Assembly: GCA_035356615.1 (NCBI GenBank)
Contig: DAOQSN010000032.1
Location: 1 to 64,000, forward strand
DNA from: JAKQDH01 sp029558835
GTDB taxonomy: Bacteria; Planctomycetota; Phycisphaerae; UBA1845
DNA length: 64,000 nt
Reading direction: 5' to 3'
In this document: positions 8,684-17,206 of the stretch, in pieces
Layout: each line of letters opens with the position of its first letter
Numbering within the stretch: position 1 is the first letter of the stretch
Notes under the pieces: model-generated
What the model was told of the DNA's origin: nothing
The model's input: only the letters and a program-made list of their open reading frames with translations
The model's database searches: none
Translations under genes and position numbers: made by a program

Positions 8684-9775
8684 ATGATTGTCGACGTACA
8701 TTGCCATCTGGCCCTGCCGCAGCGCCGCGTCGAGGCGGCGGTCGAACGCTTCTCGTTCGAGCCGGTCGGGGCACGCGGCTGGCCGGGGCATGACGCCTAC
8801 CTGCCGCCGGCCCGCCTGCGCAGCCCGCAATGGTGGTTCCTGGGGACGAAGCTTGGTCTCGACATGCGGGCCGGCGTCGAGCAGATCGACGCCGCAACAG
8901 AGGCGGCCTTCTGGCAACACGTGCGGAACTGCCCCAGCGTGGATCGCATGGTCCTGCTCGCGTTTGACGAGTTCCACACCACGGAGGGAGTCGCGCTGGG
9001 TCCCGTGCCGCGACGCCGGTGGCCGAGACGGGCGGAGCCGGGCACCAGCATGTACACCAGCAACAGCCTGGTCCGCCACTTCTGCCGGACGTATCCCGAG
9101 AAGCTCTGCTTTGGCGCTTCGATCCATCCCTATCGCCCGCAGGCGCTGGAGGCGCTGGAGGAGGTCGCCCGCGCGGGCGCGGTGCTGGTGAAGTGGCTGC
9201 CGCTAACGCAGAACATCGACGCGGCCGACGAGCGCACGCAGCGTTTCCTGCGGCGGGCGGGTGAGCTGGGCGTGGCGCTGCTCGCTCACTACGGCGGTGA
9301 GGTCACGCTGGCCACGCAGAACGCCCGCCTGGAAGACCCAGGGTCGTTGCTCGACGTGCTGGCGACTTTGCATAAGGAAGGCGTGATGCCGCCGACGATC
9401 ATAGCTCATGCGGCCACCCCGTCCTTCCCGTGGCAGCGCGGCCCGTACTTCCGGCGTCTGGCCGCGGCCATGGCCGGGCCGTTACGCACCGCACCGTTGT
9501 ATGCCGACGTGGCGGCCTTGTACTACCGGCCGTGGTGGCTGCGCCAGTTGCTGCGCAACCCGCGCTGGTCGGCCGTGCGCGACCGGCTCGTGTTCGGCAG
9601 CGATTTCCCGATCCCGCCGTGCAGCTTGTTCTTCCCGCGGACCCGCTACGGCCACCGCGCATACCTTCGCGAAGCCACATCCTGGATCGAGGGCAGCTTT
9701 CGCACGCTGCATGCGATCGGCGTCCCGGACGCGGCCTTCGACCGCGGCGCCGAGGCGCTGCAGCTCGGGCATTGA
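8684..9775 (+). CDS. Amidohydrolase-family (Amidohydro_2-like) metal-dependent hydrolase
   Basis: 363 aa. The N-terminal MIVDVHCHL supplies the HxH metal ligands. A Lys in VLVKWLPLTQNID follows a beta strand as in the TIM-barrel amidohydrolases. Later come LLAHYGGE, PTIIAHAATP and, near the C-terminus, RLVFGSDFPI with the conserved Asp. This order fits the Amidohydro_2 superfamily (decarboxylases and hydrolases of lactone or amide bonds). Specific activity is not predictable. No strong Shine-Dalgarno is visible before the ATG. Confidence 0.85.
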   Translation: MIVDVHCHLALPQRRVEAAVERFSFEPVGARGWPGHDAYLPPARLRSPQWWFLGTKLGLDMRAGVEQIDAATEAAFWQHVRNCPSVDRMVLLAFDEFHTTEGVALGPVPRRRWPRRAEPGTSMYTSNSLVRHFCRTYPEKLCFGASIHPYRPQALEALEEVARAGAVLVKWLPLTQNIDAADERTQRFLRRAGELGVALLAHYGGEVTLATQNARLEDPGSLLDVLATLHKEGVMPPTIIAHAATPSFPWQRGPYFRRLAAAMAGPLRTAPLYADVAALYYRPWWLRQLLRNPRWSAVRDRLVFGSDFPIPPCSLFFPRTRYGHRAYLREATSWIEGSFRTLHAIGVPDAAFDRGAEALQLGH

Positions 9776-9798
9776 TAGACTCGTGGAGTCAGCAAGCC

Positions 9799-9886
9799 AT
9801 CAGAGCCGCGGGCGCGAGCCCGCGGACACTCCGCGCGTAAGGCTCGTCCGGTGCAGGGTCCGGCAGCTCGCGCTGCCGGCTCTGAT
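9799..9886. repeat. Palindromic element with terminal inverted repeats and two hairpins (family J)
   Basis: Outer inverted repeats ATCAGAGCC (9799-9807) and GGCTCTGAT (9878-9886) flank two perfect 8-bp hairpins at 9806-9825 and 9860-9879. The gene-free stretch 9776-10092 contains this element and no other recognised feature. Confidence 0.7.
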
Positions 9887-10092
9887 TGGCGCCGCCGTCC
9901 CTTGCGGAACGACTGAGCGGCATCGGGTCCGGGCTCTGGCCTACGCAAACCGGCACCCACATTCAACGAAACCGCCGGCTGGTTGCGGCGTCTAAAGTGG
10001 TAGCGGGTGTAATTGCATAGAGGCGGGCCACGCGGGTGCCTTGGCCTGCGGGCCCGTCCCTGGCGCGGAAACCACTTCCGGGAGTCGCTGCT

Positions 10093-10914
10093 ATGGGTCG
10101 CCTGAATCCCAGATCGTTGCGCTGGTACCGAACACCTGCCTACCCGGGCAAGCTCGAAGTGCTTGCCGACCCTGAGTTGCTGAGTATGCACCTGCCAGCC
10201 GCCTGGCGGTCGTGCGCCGAGTTGAGGAGGGCGGCGGCGGTCTTCCTGGCGGCCAGCATGGGCGGGTGCTCGCAGAAGTTGCCGGGGTCTGATCCGTCGC
10301 GGGCGGGTGCGCAAGCTTGGTGCGGGCAGCCGGCGACCGTGCTGAAAGAACCGGTACGTGAGCCGGAACGTGAGCTGGACCGCGGTAGGACCGGAGGTAT
10401 TGTTCAACTGCCCTCCGTCCTCGTGTATGTTCCTGAAGACGAAGCGCTCGCGATTATCAAGGAAGAACTCGCTCAGTACGGCGTCCAGCTCACTCAGGAA
10501 AACGTGGTGCTGCAGTCCGTGGTGGTGGCTAAAACGCGCATCGAGGGCGGCGAGGCATGGATCAAGGGTGGGCCCGGTACTCACGCGGTGAAGGTCTACG
10601 ACCCACTCGAGGTGGACTTGATGGATCCGGGGCGAAGGATTGGGGTCGAGTATGTGGTGTCGAATCGGCATTCCGGCAGCGCGGAGTTCCCCCCGGATAC
10701 GCGTAATGAGAGAGAGTACGCCGAGTACCTCGCCCGGGAAGTACAGAGGCAGGGGCGTGGCCTCCACTTCGGCGCCTTCTACGACGTGCGGCTGGAAACC
10801 GGGCCCGGGCCCACACCGCGTGAGGTGGCGGCGCGGAAACTCGAAGCTCAGCGCCTGCTGCGGCAGCAGGTGAAGGACTTCGCCGACTGGCTCAAGGGGC
10901 AGGGGGTGATCTGA
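10093..10914 (+). CDS. Lipoprotein-like protein of unknown function, coupled to the radical SAM gene
   Basis: 273 aa from ATG 10093, with GGGAG 8 nt upstream. The N-terminal about 45 residues (MGRLNPRSLRWYRTPAYPG) are aromatic and proline-rich and precede a hydrophobic stretch ending ASMGGC at about residues 55-60, a lipobox-like site in an unusually internal position. Residues 100-140 form an alternating helix/strand region (VYVPEDEALAIIKEELAQYG). Residues 165-260 are mixed and end in a charged helix. No family recognised. The stop codon is 1 bp from the GTG start of the SPASM protein, so the two are almost certainly co-translated; this protein could be its substrate, partner or transport module. 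Confidence 0.7.
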   Translation: MGRLNPRSLRWYRTPAYPGKLEVLADPELLSMHLPAAWRSCAELRRAAAVFLAASMGGCSQKLPGSDPSRAGAQAWCGQPATVLKEPVREPERELDRGRTGGIVQLPSVLVYVPEDEALAIIKEELAQYGVQLTQENVVLQSVVVAKTRIEGGEAWIKGGPGTHAVKVYDPLEVDLMDPGRRIGVEYVVSNRHSGSAEFPPDTRNEREYAEYLAREVQRQGRGLHFGAFYDVRLETGPGPTPREVAARKLEAQRLLRQQVKDFADWLKGQGVI

Positions 10915-10915
10915 C

Positions 10916-12052
10916 GTGCATCTGACGCTGCATCTGACCACGGCCTGCAACATGTGTTGTGACTATTGCTATGCGCCGCCGCACGATGGGACGCCGATGA
11001 CGGAGGCCGTCGGGCGTGAGGCGATGGCCCTGGCGTCGCGGCTGACCGAAGGCTCCTGCGGCATCGTCTTCTTCGGCGGCGAGCCGCTGCTGCACAAGGA
11101 CCTCATCCGCGCCCTCATCGAGCATGGCCGGGAGCTGGAACGCGGCCAGGCGGGGCGCTTTCACTTCAAGGTGACCACCAACGGCCTGCTGCTCGACGAG
11201 CAGTTCCTGGAGTTCTCGCTGCGGCATGATCTGCTGGTGGCCATGAGCTTCGACGGCGTCCGCGAGGCGCACGATCGGCACCGCCGCTTCCGCAACGGCG
11301 GACCGTCGTTCGACATACTGCTTAACAAGCTGAAGCTGCTGCTCGACCTGCGGCCGTATGCCAGCGTGCTCATGGTGGTGAACCCCGACACGGCTCAGTA
11401 CCTGGCGGATTCCGTGTCGTTCCTGCTGGACGTGGGCGCGCGGTACCTGATTGTGTCACTGAACTACGCGGCCGACTGGCAAGAGGCGGACTTTCAGGTG
11501 CTCAAAAAGCAGTACCAGCGGCTGGGCAAACTGTATATCAAATGGACGCGGGCCGGGCGGAAGTTCTACCTCAGCCCGTTCGAGGTGAAACTGTCGTCGC
11601 ACATCAACCGCCACTGTTACCGCAAGGAGCGTTGCGAGCTGGCGCAGCGGCAGCTTTCCGTCGATCCGCTGGGGTATCTGTACCCATGCGTGCAGTTCCC
11701 GCGCTGCGGGCCGGAGAGTTCGTGGTGCGTCGGGCACATCTCGCGCGGGATCGACGAGGCCGCCCGCCAGCGGATTCACGATGCGTCGGAAGAGGAGAAG
11801 AACGTTTGCCGGGAGTGTGCCCTGAAGGAGCGTTGCCACAACACCTGCGGCTGTCTGAACTGGCAGACCACCGGGTCGATCAACGAGGTCTCGCCGGTGC
11901 TGTGCCGGCACGAGCGGTTGCTGATTCCGATCGCCGACCGCGTCGGCGAGGTGCTCTACCGCAAGCGTGATCCGCTCTTCCTGCACAAACACTATAATGC
12001 GGCGTACCCGATACTCTCGCTATTGGAGGATACGGTGACCAAGCGGCCGTGA
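10916..12052 (+). CDS. Radical SAM/SPASM domain protein (peptide or protein modifying enzyme type)
   Basis: 378 aa, GTG start. The N-terminal radical SAM cluster is Cx3Cx2C (ACNMCCDYCYAPP; C11, C15, C18), followed by the GGEP motif (FFGGEPLLH) used for SAM binding. The C-terminal SPASM region has the Cys pattern CxxxxxxC...GYLYPC...C...C, then CRECALKERCHNTCGC and a last Cys in PVLCRHE, enough for two auxiliary 4Fe-4S clusters. Family members act as anaerobic sulfatase maturases or modify ribosomal peptides (thioether, C-C or epimerisation chemistry). No sulfatase or short precursor peptide gene is visible beside it; only the coupled upstream gene is a candidate substrate. Confidence 0.92.
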   Translation: MHLTLHLTTACNMCCDYCYAPPHDGTPMTEAVGREAMALASRLTEGSCGIVFFGGEPLLHKDLIRALIEHGRELERGQAGRFHFKVTTNGLLLDEQFLEFSLRHDLLVAMSFDGVREAHDRHRRFRNGGPSFDILLNKLKLLLDLRPYASVLMVVNPDTAQYLADSVSFLLDVGARYLIVSLNYAADWQEADFQVLKKQYQRLGKLYIKWTRAGRKFYLSPFEVKLSSHINRHCYRKERCELAQRQLSVDPLGYLYPCVQFPRCGPESSWCVGHISRGIDEAARQRIHDASEEEKNVCRECALKERCHNTCGCLNWQTTGSINEVSPVLCRHERLLIPIADRVGEVLYRKRDPLFLHKHYNAAYPILSLLEDTVTKRP

Positions 12053-12059
12053 GAGGAGT

Positions 12060-12202
12060 TGGCAGTGTTCAGTTGTCAGTTGTCAGTGGTCAGTCGTCAG
12101 TGTTCAGTCGTAAGTCCGCATCCTGCCTGCGCATGGCGCTAACTGAGAGCTGAAGGCCGAAAGCCGAGTGCTCATAACTGATAACTGACGACTGAGAACT
12201 GA
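12060..12202. repeat. TCAGT-type degenerate heptamer repeat, inverted halves (family F)
   Basis: The left half is a run of CAGTTGTCAGT/GGTCAGTC units. The right half (about 12140-12202) is the inverse, with CTGATAACTGACGACTGAG. Repeats of this appearance are scattered in several bacterial phyla. The element fills the gap between the SPASM gene and the next gene. Confidence 0.65.
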
Positions 12203-12234
12203 CCGCCGCCGCCCCGCGTTCGAGGCTGTGCACA

Positions 12235-12696
12235 ATGATAAACCGACTGCTGGCAACTCTGTTGTTCATCGCGGGCGCAGGCACAATGGTAATAGGCATC
12301 GCCAGCTACTGGCACGGCATTCCCTATGATGAACTGTGGGTCGTATGGCCCCTGAAAGAGCCGAAGCTCGAGGCCGCGGTCGTCGACGGGACTGTGCACG
12401 TCCTGTACATGTCGCGCATGCCGCAGCGCAAGCTTCAGGAGGAGCGCAAGGGGTTCGCCGGGTTCTACGTCAAGTCGCTGACGTCGGGCGACACGCTGGC
12501 CCGCGGCGGGGGCGTGCCGTTCTGGGCGTTGTTCGTGGTGCTGATGGTGCAGCCGACGGTCGTGTTCTTCCGCGGTCCCTGGCGCCGCCGGCGGCGCCGC
12601 CGCCACGGCCAGTGCATCCGTTGCGGCTACAATCTTACCGGCCTCACCGAGCCGCGTTGTCCGGAGTGCGGGCTGGAGTTCACAAGGCTCCCTTGA
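12235..12696 (+). CDS. Small membrane protein with C-terminal zinc ribbon
   Basis: 153 aa. A signal-anchor-like N-terminal helix (LLATLLFIAGAGTMVIGIAS) and a second membrane helix (FWALFVVLMVQPTVVFF, about 98-115) are followed by an Arg-rich stretch and a treble-Cys ribbon CIRCGYNLTGLTEPRCPECG. This ribbon, usually at the end of short membrane proteins, is a hallmark I associate with Phycisphaerae-type planctomycetes. Its function is unknown; the Cys pairs are positioned to bind one zinc on the cytoplasmic face. It is a single gene between repeat clusters. Confidence 0.75.
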   Translation: MINRLLATLLFIAGAGTMVIGIASYWHGIPYDELWVVWPLKEPKLEAAVVDGTVHVLYMSRMPQRKLQEERKGFAGFYVKSLTSGDTLARGGGVPFWALFVVLMVQPTVVFFRGPWRRRRRRRHGQCIRCGYNLTGLTEPRCPECGLEFTRLP

Positions 12697-12834
12697 GCTT
12701 GCGGCGCGGGCTATGGACGGCAGAGGGCGGACCCCCAAAGAAGGCAGAAGGCAGAAGGCAGAATTCACAAAGGGCCAACGCACCGCCAGCCCCTTTCTGC
12801 ATTCTTCATTCATCATTCTGCATTCGTCCCTCGA

Positions 12835-12873
12835 CGGGTGGCCCAGGTCCTGTGGACCTGGGGGACTGATGAT
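12835..12873 (+). repeat. 39-bp exact repeat, copy 1 (family I)
   Basis: Identical over 39 bp to 58956-58994. It contains the palindrome CCAGGTCCTGTGGACCTGG and ends ACTGATGAT. Confidence 0.85.
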
Positions 12874-12931
12874 CAACTCGCACCGCACAACTCGACCCCG
12901 CAGAGCGTTCATCAATCCGAGGTCGCCCAGC

Positions 12932-13064
12932 CGACCCCGGAGGGGTCGAAGCCGTTAGCCCAGGGTGGCAACCCTGGGGATCGCAGAACCCGGTCATCTT
13001 CCGCCGCTCATCCGACCCCGGAGGGGTCGAAGTCGTTAGCCCAGGGTGGCAACCCTGGGGATCG
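12932..13064 (+). repeat. Tandem pair of GACCCCGG...CCCAGGG hairpin repeats (family C)
   Basis: Two copies (about 12932-12983 and 13011-13064) each contain the palindrome GACCCCGGAGGGGTC, a short linker ending GTTAGC, and the palindrome CCCAGGGTGGCAACCCTGGG. A divergent inverse-oriented relative lies at about 13090-13180. The gene-free interval 12697-13423 consists almost entirely of such repeats plus CTTCTGCATT-type degenerate repeats (about 12740-12830 and 13212-13320). Confidence 0.8.
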
Positions 13065-13257
13065 GAGTCCAGCGCTTTTTTTATCCCTCTGCCGCCCCGC
13101 CGGGGCGGGGAAAACAACAGAGCCGCCCTCTTCCCAGGGGTTGACACCCCTGGCTACTGACTTCGGCCCTTCCAGGGCCGGGCAGAACGCGGCGCGCAGC
13201 GTAGCCACGGCCCCCTTTTCTGCATTCTGCCTTCTGCATCCCGAATTCCAGGCCACC

Positions 13258-13282
13258 CCACTGCTCAAGAGCAGTGGCACAC
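13258..13282 (+). repeat. CACTGCTC/GAGCAGTG hairpin repeat (family G), copy 1
   Basis: CACTGCTCAAGAGCAGTG is a perfect 8-bp-arm palindrome followed by GCACA. A related hairpin with CACTGCCCTTGAGCAGTG is at 56752-56769. Confidence 0.6.
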
Positions 13283-13423
13283 CGGCCTTCTTCTGCATTC
13301 TGCCTTCCGCATTCTGAATTCGGACCGTCCAGACGCTCCATCAGCCACATCAATCGCGCGGAATCTCGTGGATTGTGGTAACCTCTCCCCCGCCGGCGGA
13401 GTCTAATGCTCCAGGAGTACGCG

Positions 13424-14053
13424 ATGGGTACCGACGAAGCGGAACTGATCGCCCGGCTGCGGGCTGGTGACCGTATGGCGTTAGAGACCCTTTACCGCCA
13501 GCACGTGCAGCGCGTCTGGCGCTACGGGTGGTTTATCACCCGTTCGCGGGACGCCGCTGCCGAGATCGTCCAGGAGACGTTTCTGCGGGTCCTGCGTTCG
13601 GTCGGCCGCTTCGAGGCCCGCAGCACGCTGGCCACCTGGCTGCTGACGGTGACCCGCTCGGCCGCCCTGGAGTACGTCCGCCGCAGGCAACGCGAACGCC
13701 TCGGCCGCAGCGTTATGCCGCAACTCCACGTGGTCAGCGATTCGCACCCCGCGGTCACGGCAGGCGGCGACCCACCGGGAAACGCAGCCATGTCTGATGC
13801 CGACGCGACCCGGGAAGAAGTTCGAGCGGCCCTGGCCACCCTCCCGGAGGCCCAGCGCGACGTGCTGATCCTGCACGAGCTATGCGAATTGAGCGTGCGC
13901 GACGCGGCCGGCGTACTCGGCTGGAGCGAGACACGCACGAAGGTGACGTTGTTCCGCGCCCGGCGGCGTCTGCGCGAGACGCTCAGCGCGGCCGGGGTAT
14001 TCAGAGACGCGCGCGAGGCAGCGCGCAAAGCCCGTGGACAAGCGCGGGCGTAG
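13424..14053 (+). CDS. ECF-type RNA polymerase sigma factor
   Basis: 209 aa from ATG 13424, chosen because CCAGGAG lies 8 nt upstream; an in-frame ATG at 13406 has no such site. Region sigma2 shows the core-binding and -10 recognition helices (ALETLYRQHVQRVWRYG, AAEIVQETFLRVLRSVGRFE, STLATWLLTVTRSAALEYVR). After an about 40-residue linker, region sigma4 has the helix-turn-helix (LATLPEAQRDVLILHELCEL; VRDAAGVLGWSETRTKVTLF). The next gene downstream, 189 bp away, encodes a zinc-finger anti-sigma protein, so this is a sigma/anti-sigma pair responding to an envelope or extracytoplasmic signal. A family A repeat lies between the two genes. Confidence 0.93.
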   Translation: MGTDEAELIARLRAGDRMALETLYRQHVQRVWRYGWFITRSRDAAAEIVQETFLRVLRSVGRFEARSTLATWLLTVTRSAALEYVRRRQRERLGRSVMPQLHVVSDSHPAVTAGGDPPGNAAMSDADATREEVRAALATLPEAQRDVLILHELCELSVRDAAGVLGWSETRTKVTLFRARRRLRETLSAAGVFRDAREAARKARGQARA

Positions 14054-14067
14054 GAGATGCCCGTGGC

Positions 14068-14166
14068 GGGTGGCATGCCCAAGCTCGCCGCAGGCGAGCG
14101 CCGGCATGGATCGGTCCCGGAGGCAGCATGGCGGCGTCAAGTTGCGCTTGGCTTGGCCATGCCACC
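14068..14166 (-). repeat. Family A interspersed element, copy A2
   Basis: Opens GGGTGGCATGCCCAAGCTCG and closes GCTTGGCCATGCCACCC, giving near-perfect terminal inverted repeats of about 17 bp. It lies between the sigma factor gene and its anti-sigma gene. Confidence 0.85.
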
Positions 14167-14242
14167 CCGCCGCGCACAAGTGTGAAGGTAAGAAGGATGC
14201 GAACGGCGGCAATCGCCAATCGACAAACGTCCGGGGGGTGCC

Positions 14243-17107
14243 ATGAACTGCAAACAGGCACAACAACTCATTGATCTGCGTGTGGACGATCCGCACGCCC
14301 AGGATTGGACCGCTCTGGAGCAGCACCTGGCCGGCTGCCCGGCCTGTGCCGCGCTGCTCAGCGAGTTGCAGCAGACCCGCACATTGCTGGCGGAGCTGCG
14401 CACCGAGGGACCTACCAGCGAGGAGATGGAATCCATGCTATGCGCCGTGAACGCAGAGAACATCGCCGGGCCTGCTATAACGCAGGGCGTCTCATTCATG
14501 CGTCGGGTTACACCATTTATCGCCGCCTGCGTGGGTGTGGCGGCCGTGCTGCTGCTGGCCTTGCTCGTCGGAGGGTCCCACTACACCGTACTCGTCGAAG
14601 CTGTATCACCTCCCGCAGCGCAAGAGGTGCTGCGCAGCCCGCTGGAGACGGCCGGTAAGCCCGTCGTCGCCGGAACAGAGGTCAGGGGCTACAACGAGGA
14701 GCGATTCCGGGCAAGACGCATGCGCGTGGCACCCGAATCGGTTGGTGGGAACATTGCCGGCGAGGCCTACGTCGGCTACGGCGTCCAGTCTGACCGGGCC
14801 GCGTTGGCGGAGCGGCTTGATCAGTACAGTTACTCGGTGCCGTTCGAACTCCGCGTGCCGGTAGCAGCCCCGTCCGCGACACCGAGCGCTGCTGCCGACG
14901 AGAAGGGTTTCTTTCGCTTCGGTGAAGCCCAGGTGGCTGACGCCGACGACGCGAAATCCTATGTGGGCGGGACGGCCATCGTCCTCAACAGCGAGAACCG
15001 CGACAAGGAAGGAGACGGAGTCGTCGACCAATCGCGCCTCGACGTCGCCGGGAAGGCGCTCGAATACGTCGCCAGGGAAGAACGGGCCGCCGCCGGCGGA
15101 ACCGCCGGGGGCCGGGGCAGTGGGATCATCCTCGGGCAGGAGTTTACGCCCACGCCGCCCCCTGCCGCGTCGCCTCTGCCCTCACCGGTTGCAGAAGGCA
15201 AGGGCGCCGGGCACGCGCGAGGAGGCTCGGTCGCAGTCGGGGGTGGAGCGTTCGCTGGAGCGTACGAGGTCGACAGGAAGGAAGAATCGGGCAATGCCCC
15301 CTCGGTAGCACGCACAGAGCACTTCGCGCTGGCAGGGGTCGACCTGGCAGGAGAACCCGACGCTTATGACAACCACGTTGATCGCCTGGTCGAGGGAACC
15401 GAGCAGGAGGCGGCGCCCGCCGTAACTCCTCAGCCCCAGTCGCCTCAACCGGAGCGTCCTCAGCCCGACCGCCCTCAGAGTCAGCGCCCCGAGCCCAAGA
15501 TCATCCGCACGGGTACGCTGAGCATCGAGGTCACTGACTACACCGCCACCACCGAGCGCGTCGACCAGATGGTCACCCGCTGCAAAGCGTTCATCGCCGA
15601 TGCGTCGACCAAGGAGCAGCAGGGCGGCGCCTTGGTGGGCACGATCGTCATCCGCGTCGCGCCCGAGCAGTTTGCGACGCTCTTCGCGGCCCTCAAGTTG
15701 CTCGGCCGGGTCGAGGCGGAGGACGCCCAGGCGGCCGACGTCACCGACCAGTACGTCGATCTCGAAGCCCGCATCCACAGCCTCCAGATCAGCGAGGAGC
15801 GCCTTCAGGAGCTCGTCAAGAGCAAGACCATCATCGACAAGGTCCAGTCGCTGCTCGAAGTCGAGCGCGAGATGACCCGCGTGCGCAGCCAGATTGAGCA
15901 GTTGCAGGGGCAGCTTCGCGTGATGGCCGACCGAGTGGGTATGTCCACCATTACGCTCACCGTGCGGGAGCCGGCCCGCACCGTGCCCGTCGCGGCGCTC
16001 ACCATCGAAGTGACTGAGGTCGAGTCGGCCGGCCCGCAGCTTGGCGCGCTGCTGCAAGAGCTCGGCGGCCGGCTCATCTCCGGCAAGACCGGCAAGCACA
16101 CCGACGGCACCCTGCGCGGCAACTACGAGGTCCAGATCACGCTGGCGCGCTTCGCCGACCTGCTCAGCGCGTTGAGCCAGCTCGGTCGCATCGAGGACCG
16201 CCAGGTCAAGGACCAGCAGTTCGGCGACACGAACGCACCGTGGGCGGCCAAGGTGTACTGCCCGGTGAACCTGCTGCTGTACGAGCGCTCGCGGCAGTTG
16301 CCGCAGGGCTCCTTGCGCCTGGAAGTCGACAAGCTGGAGACCGCGCTGGTTGCTTTGCAGGAAGTGCTGCCCCAGACGCATGCGGCCGTCGTCTCGAGCC
16401 AGACGACCCGCGAGGAGGATGGCCGGCAGATCGCCAACCTCACCGTCCGCGTGCCGGCCGGCCAGTTCGCCAACCTGCTCACCGGGCTCGGCTCACTCGG
16501 ACGCAAGCTCAACGAGCAGACGGCCGGCGAGTTGGGGCAGATCGTGGGCGGGATGGCGAGCATGCCGCGGGAGTTGGCCCTGGTGCTGGCCGAGCGGCCG
16601 CGGCAGGTACCCAGCGGGCGCATCTTCATCGAAGTCGAGAAGTTCGCCACCGCCCGCCAGGCCCTCAGCGGCATCATCGAGCAGCAGAAGGTACAGGTGC
16701 TGGCGTCGGGTAGCGAGCAGCGCACGGACGGCACCTGGGTCGGTGGCTTCCGCCTGGGCATCCGCGCGGGCGAGATGGAGAAGGCGGTCAGCGAGCTGGA
16801 GTCGCTGGGGCGGGTGCTGCGGCGCGAGATTCAGGGCCTGGGCCTCGGCGACCTTGCCCGCATGGACGGCGACGCGCTGGGCACCATCGAACTGACGATG
16901 GGCGAGAAAGCGAGCATGCAGCCCGACCCCGACCGGGCAGCGGGCTCGATCCGGGCCCGCCTGCGTGATGGATTGGCCGGGCTGTACAACGCCCTGGGTC
17001 TGATTCTCTACGGCATCGTCGCCCTGGCGCCGTGGCTGGTGGTGGTGCTGCTGCTGGCCTGGGTGCTGCTGAAGCTATGGCGGCGCGTCCGAGCCACGCA
17101 CAAGTAG
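14243..17107 (+). CDS. Very long transmembrane anti-sigma factor with zinc finger and four DUF4349-like units
   Basis: 954 aa. The N-terminal zf-HC2 anti-sigma motif has H28, C32 and C35 (EQHLAGCPAC). A membrane helix follows at about 92-110 (FIAACVGVAAVLLLALLVGG), then a low-complexity Pro/Gln linker ending near 410 (PQSPQPERPQPDRPQSQRPE). From about 415 four related units of roughly 100-120 residues follow. Each starts with a beta strand like LSIEV, LTIEV, LRLEV or IFIEV and ends with a strand and helix like QFATLFAALKLLGR or QFANLLTGLGSLGR. Unit 1 contains a coiled-coil insertion (about 495-560). A second membrane helix closes the protein (about 915-940). Most DUF4349 proteins I know have one such unit and about 300 residues. 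The unit region should face the periplasm and could sense ligand or peptidoglycan; the N-terminus would hold the sigma factor. Confidence 0.85.
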   Translation: MNCKQAQQLIDLRVDDPHAQDWTALEQHLAGCPACAALLSELQQTRTLLAELRTEGPTSEEMESMLCAVNAENIAGPAITQGVSFMRRVTPFIAACVGVAAVLLLALLVGGSHYTVLVEAVSPPAAQEVLRSPLETAGKPVVAGTEVRGYNEERFRARRMRVAPESVGGNIAGEAYVGYGVQSDRAALAERLDQYSYSVPFELRVPVAAPSATPSAAADEKGFFRFGEAQVADADDAKSYVGGTAIVLNSENRDKEGDGVVDQSRLDVAGKALEYVAREERAAAGGTAGGRGSGIILGQEFTPTPPPAASPLPSPVAEGKGAGHARGGSVAVGGGAFAGAYEVDRKEESGNAPSVARTEHFALAGVDLAGEPDAYDNHVDRLVEGTEQEAAPAVTPQPQSPQPERPQPDRPQSQRPEPKIIRTGTLSIEVTDYTATTERVDQMVTRCKAFIADASTKEQQGGALVGTIVIRVAPEQFATLFAALKLLGRVEAEDAQAADVTDQYVDLEARIHSLQISEERLQELVKSKTIIDKVQSLLEVEREMTRVRSQIEQLQGQLRVMADRVGMSTITLTVREPARTVPVAALTIEVTEVESAGPQLGALLQELGGRLISGKTGKHTDGTLRGNYEVQITLARFADLLSALSQLGRIEDRQVKDQQFGDTNAPWAAKVYCPVNLLLYERSRQLPQGSLRLEVDKLETALVALQEVLPQTHAAVVSSQTTREEDGRQIANLTVRVPAGQFANLLTGLGSLGRKLNEQTAGELGQIVGGMASMPRELALVLAERPRQVPSGRIFIEVEKFATARQALSGIIEQQKVQVLASGSEQRTDGTWVGGFRLGIRAGEMEKAVSELESLGRVLRREIQGLGLGDLARMDGDALGTIELTMGEKASMQPDPDRAAGSIRARLRDGLAGLYNALGLILYGIVALAPWLVVVLLLAWVLLKLWRRVRATHK

Positions 17108-17129
17108 GGTGGGCACCGCTCACCGGAAT

Positions 17130-17206
17130 GGCGAAGTGCGAAGAGCGACAGCGGAAGGCAAGAGGCAAGAGGGAGGCGTAGGGCGGGCTCTGCCCGCCGC
17201 GGGAGG
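17130..17206 (+). repeat. 77-bp near-identical repeat, copy D1
   Basis: Matches 21402-21478 with one visible C/T difference. It starts GCGAAGTGCGAAGAGCGACA and ends in the hairpin GGCGGG-N5-CCCGCC. The gene-free stretch 17108-17693 holds this repeat, a GAGCCCGAGCGGAAGCGAG unit at about 17239, and family A copy A3; no gene is seen. Confidence 0.85.

Noticed and set aside
10000..12240. Search for a short precursor peptide for the radical SAM enzyme
   Set aside because: No small gene with a good ribosome binding site and Cys/Gly-rich core was found near it; only the 273-aa coupled gene remains.
12932..13064. Two spaced repeats as a minimal CRISPR array
   Set aside because: The repeats are palindromic hairpins of unequal composition with only two copies, no leader and no cas genes.
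13378..13406. GTAACC-17 bp-GTCTAA as an autoregulated ECF promoter of the sigma gene
   Set aside because: The implied transcription start would fall on the ribosome binding site, leaving almost no leader; the -35 match is weak.
15182..16381. Minus-strand open frame opposite the anti-sigma gene
   Set aside because: Composition (Asp/His/Leu/Val-rich) mirrors the codon pattern of the real gene; no recognisable motif.
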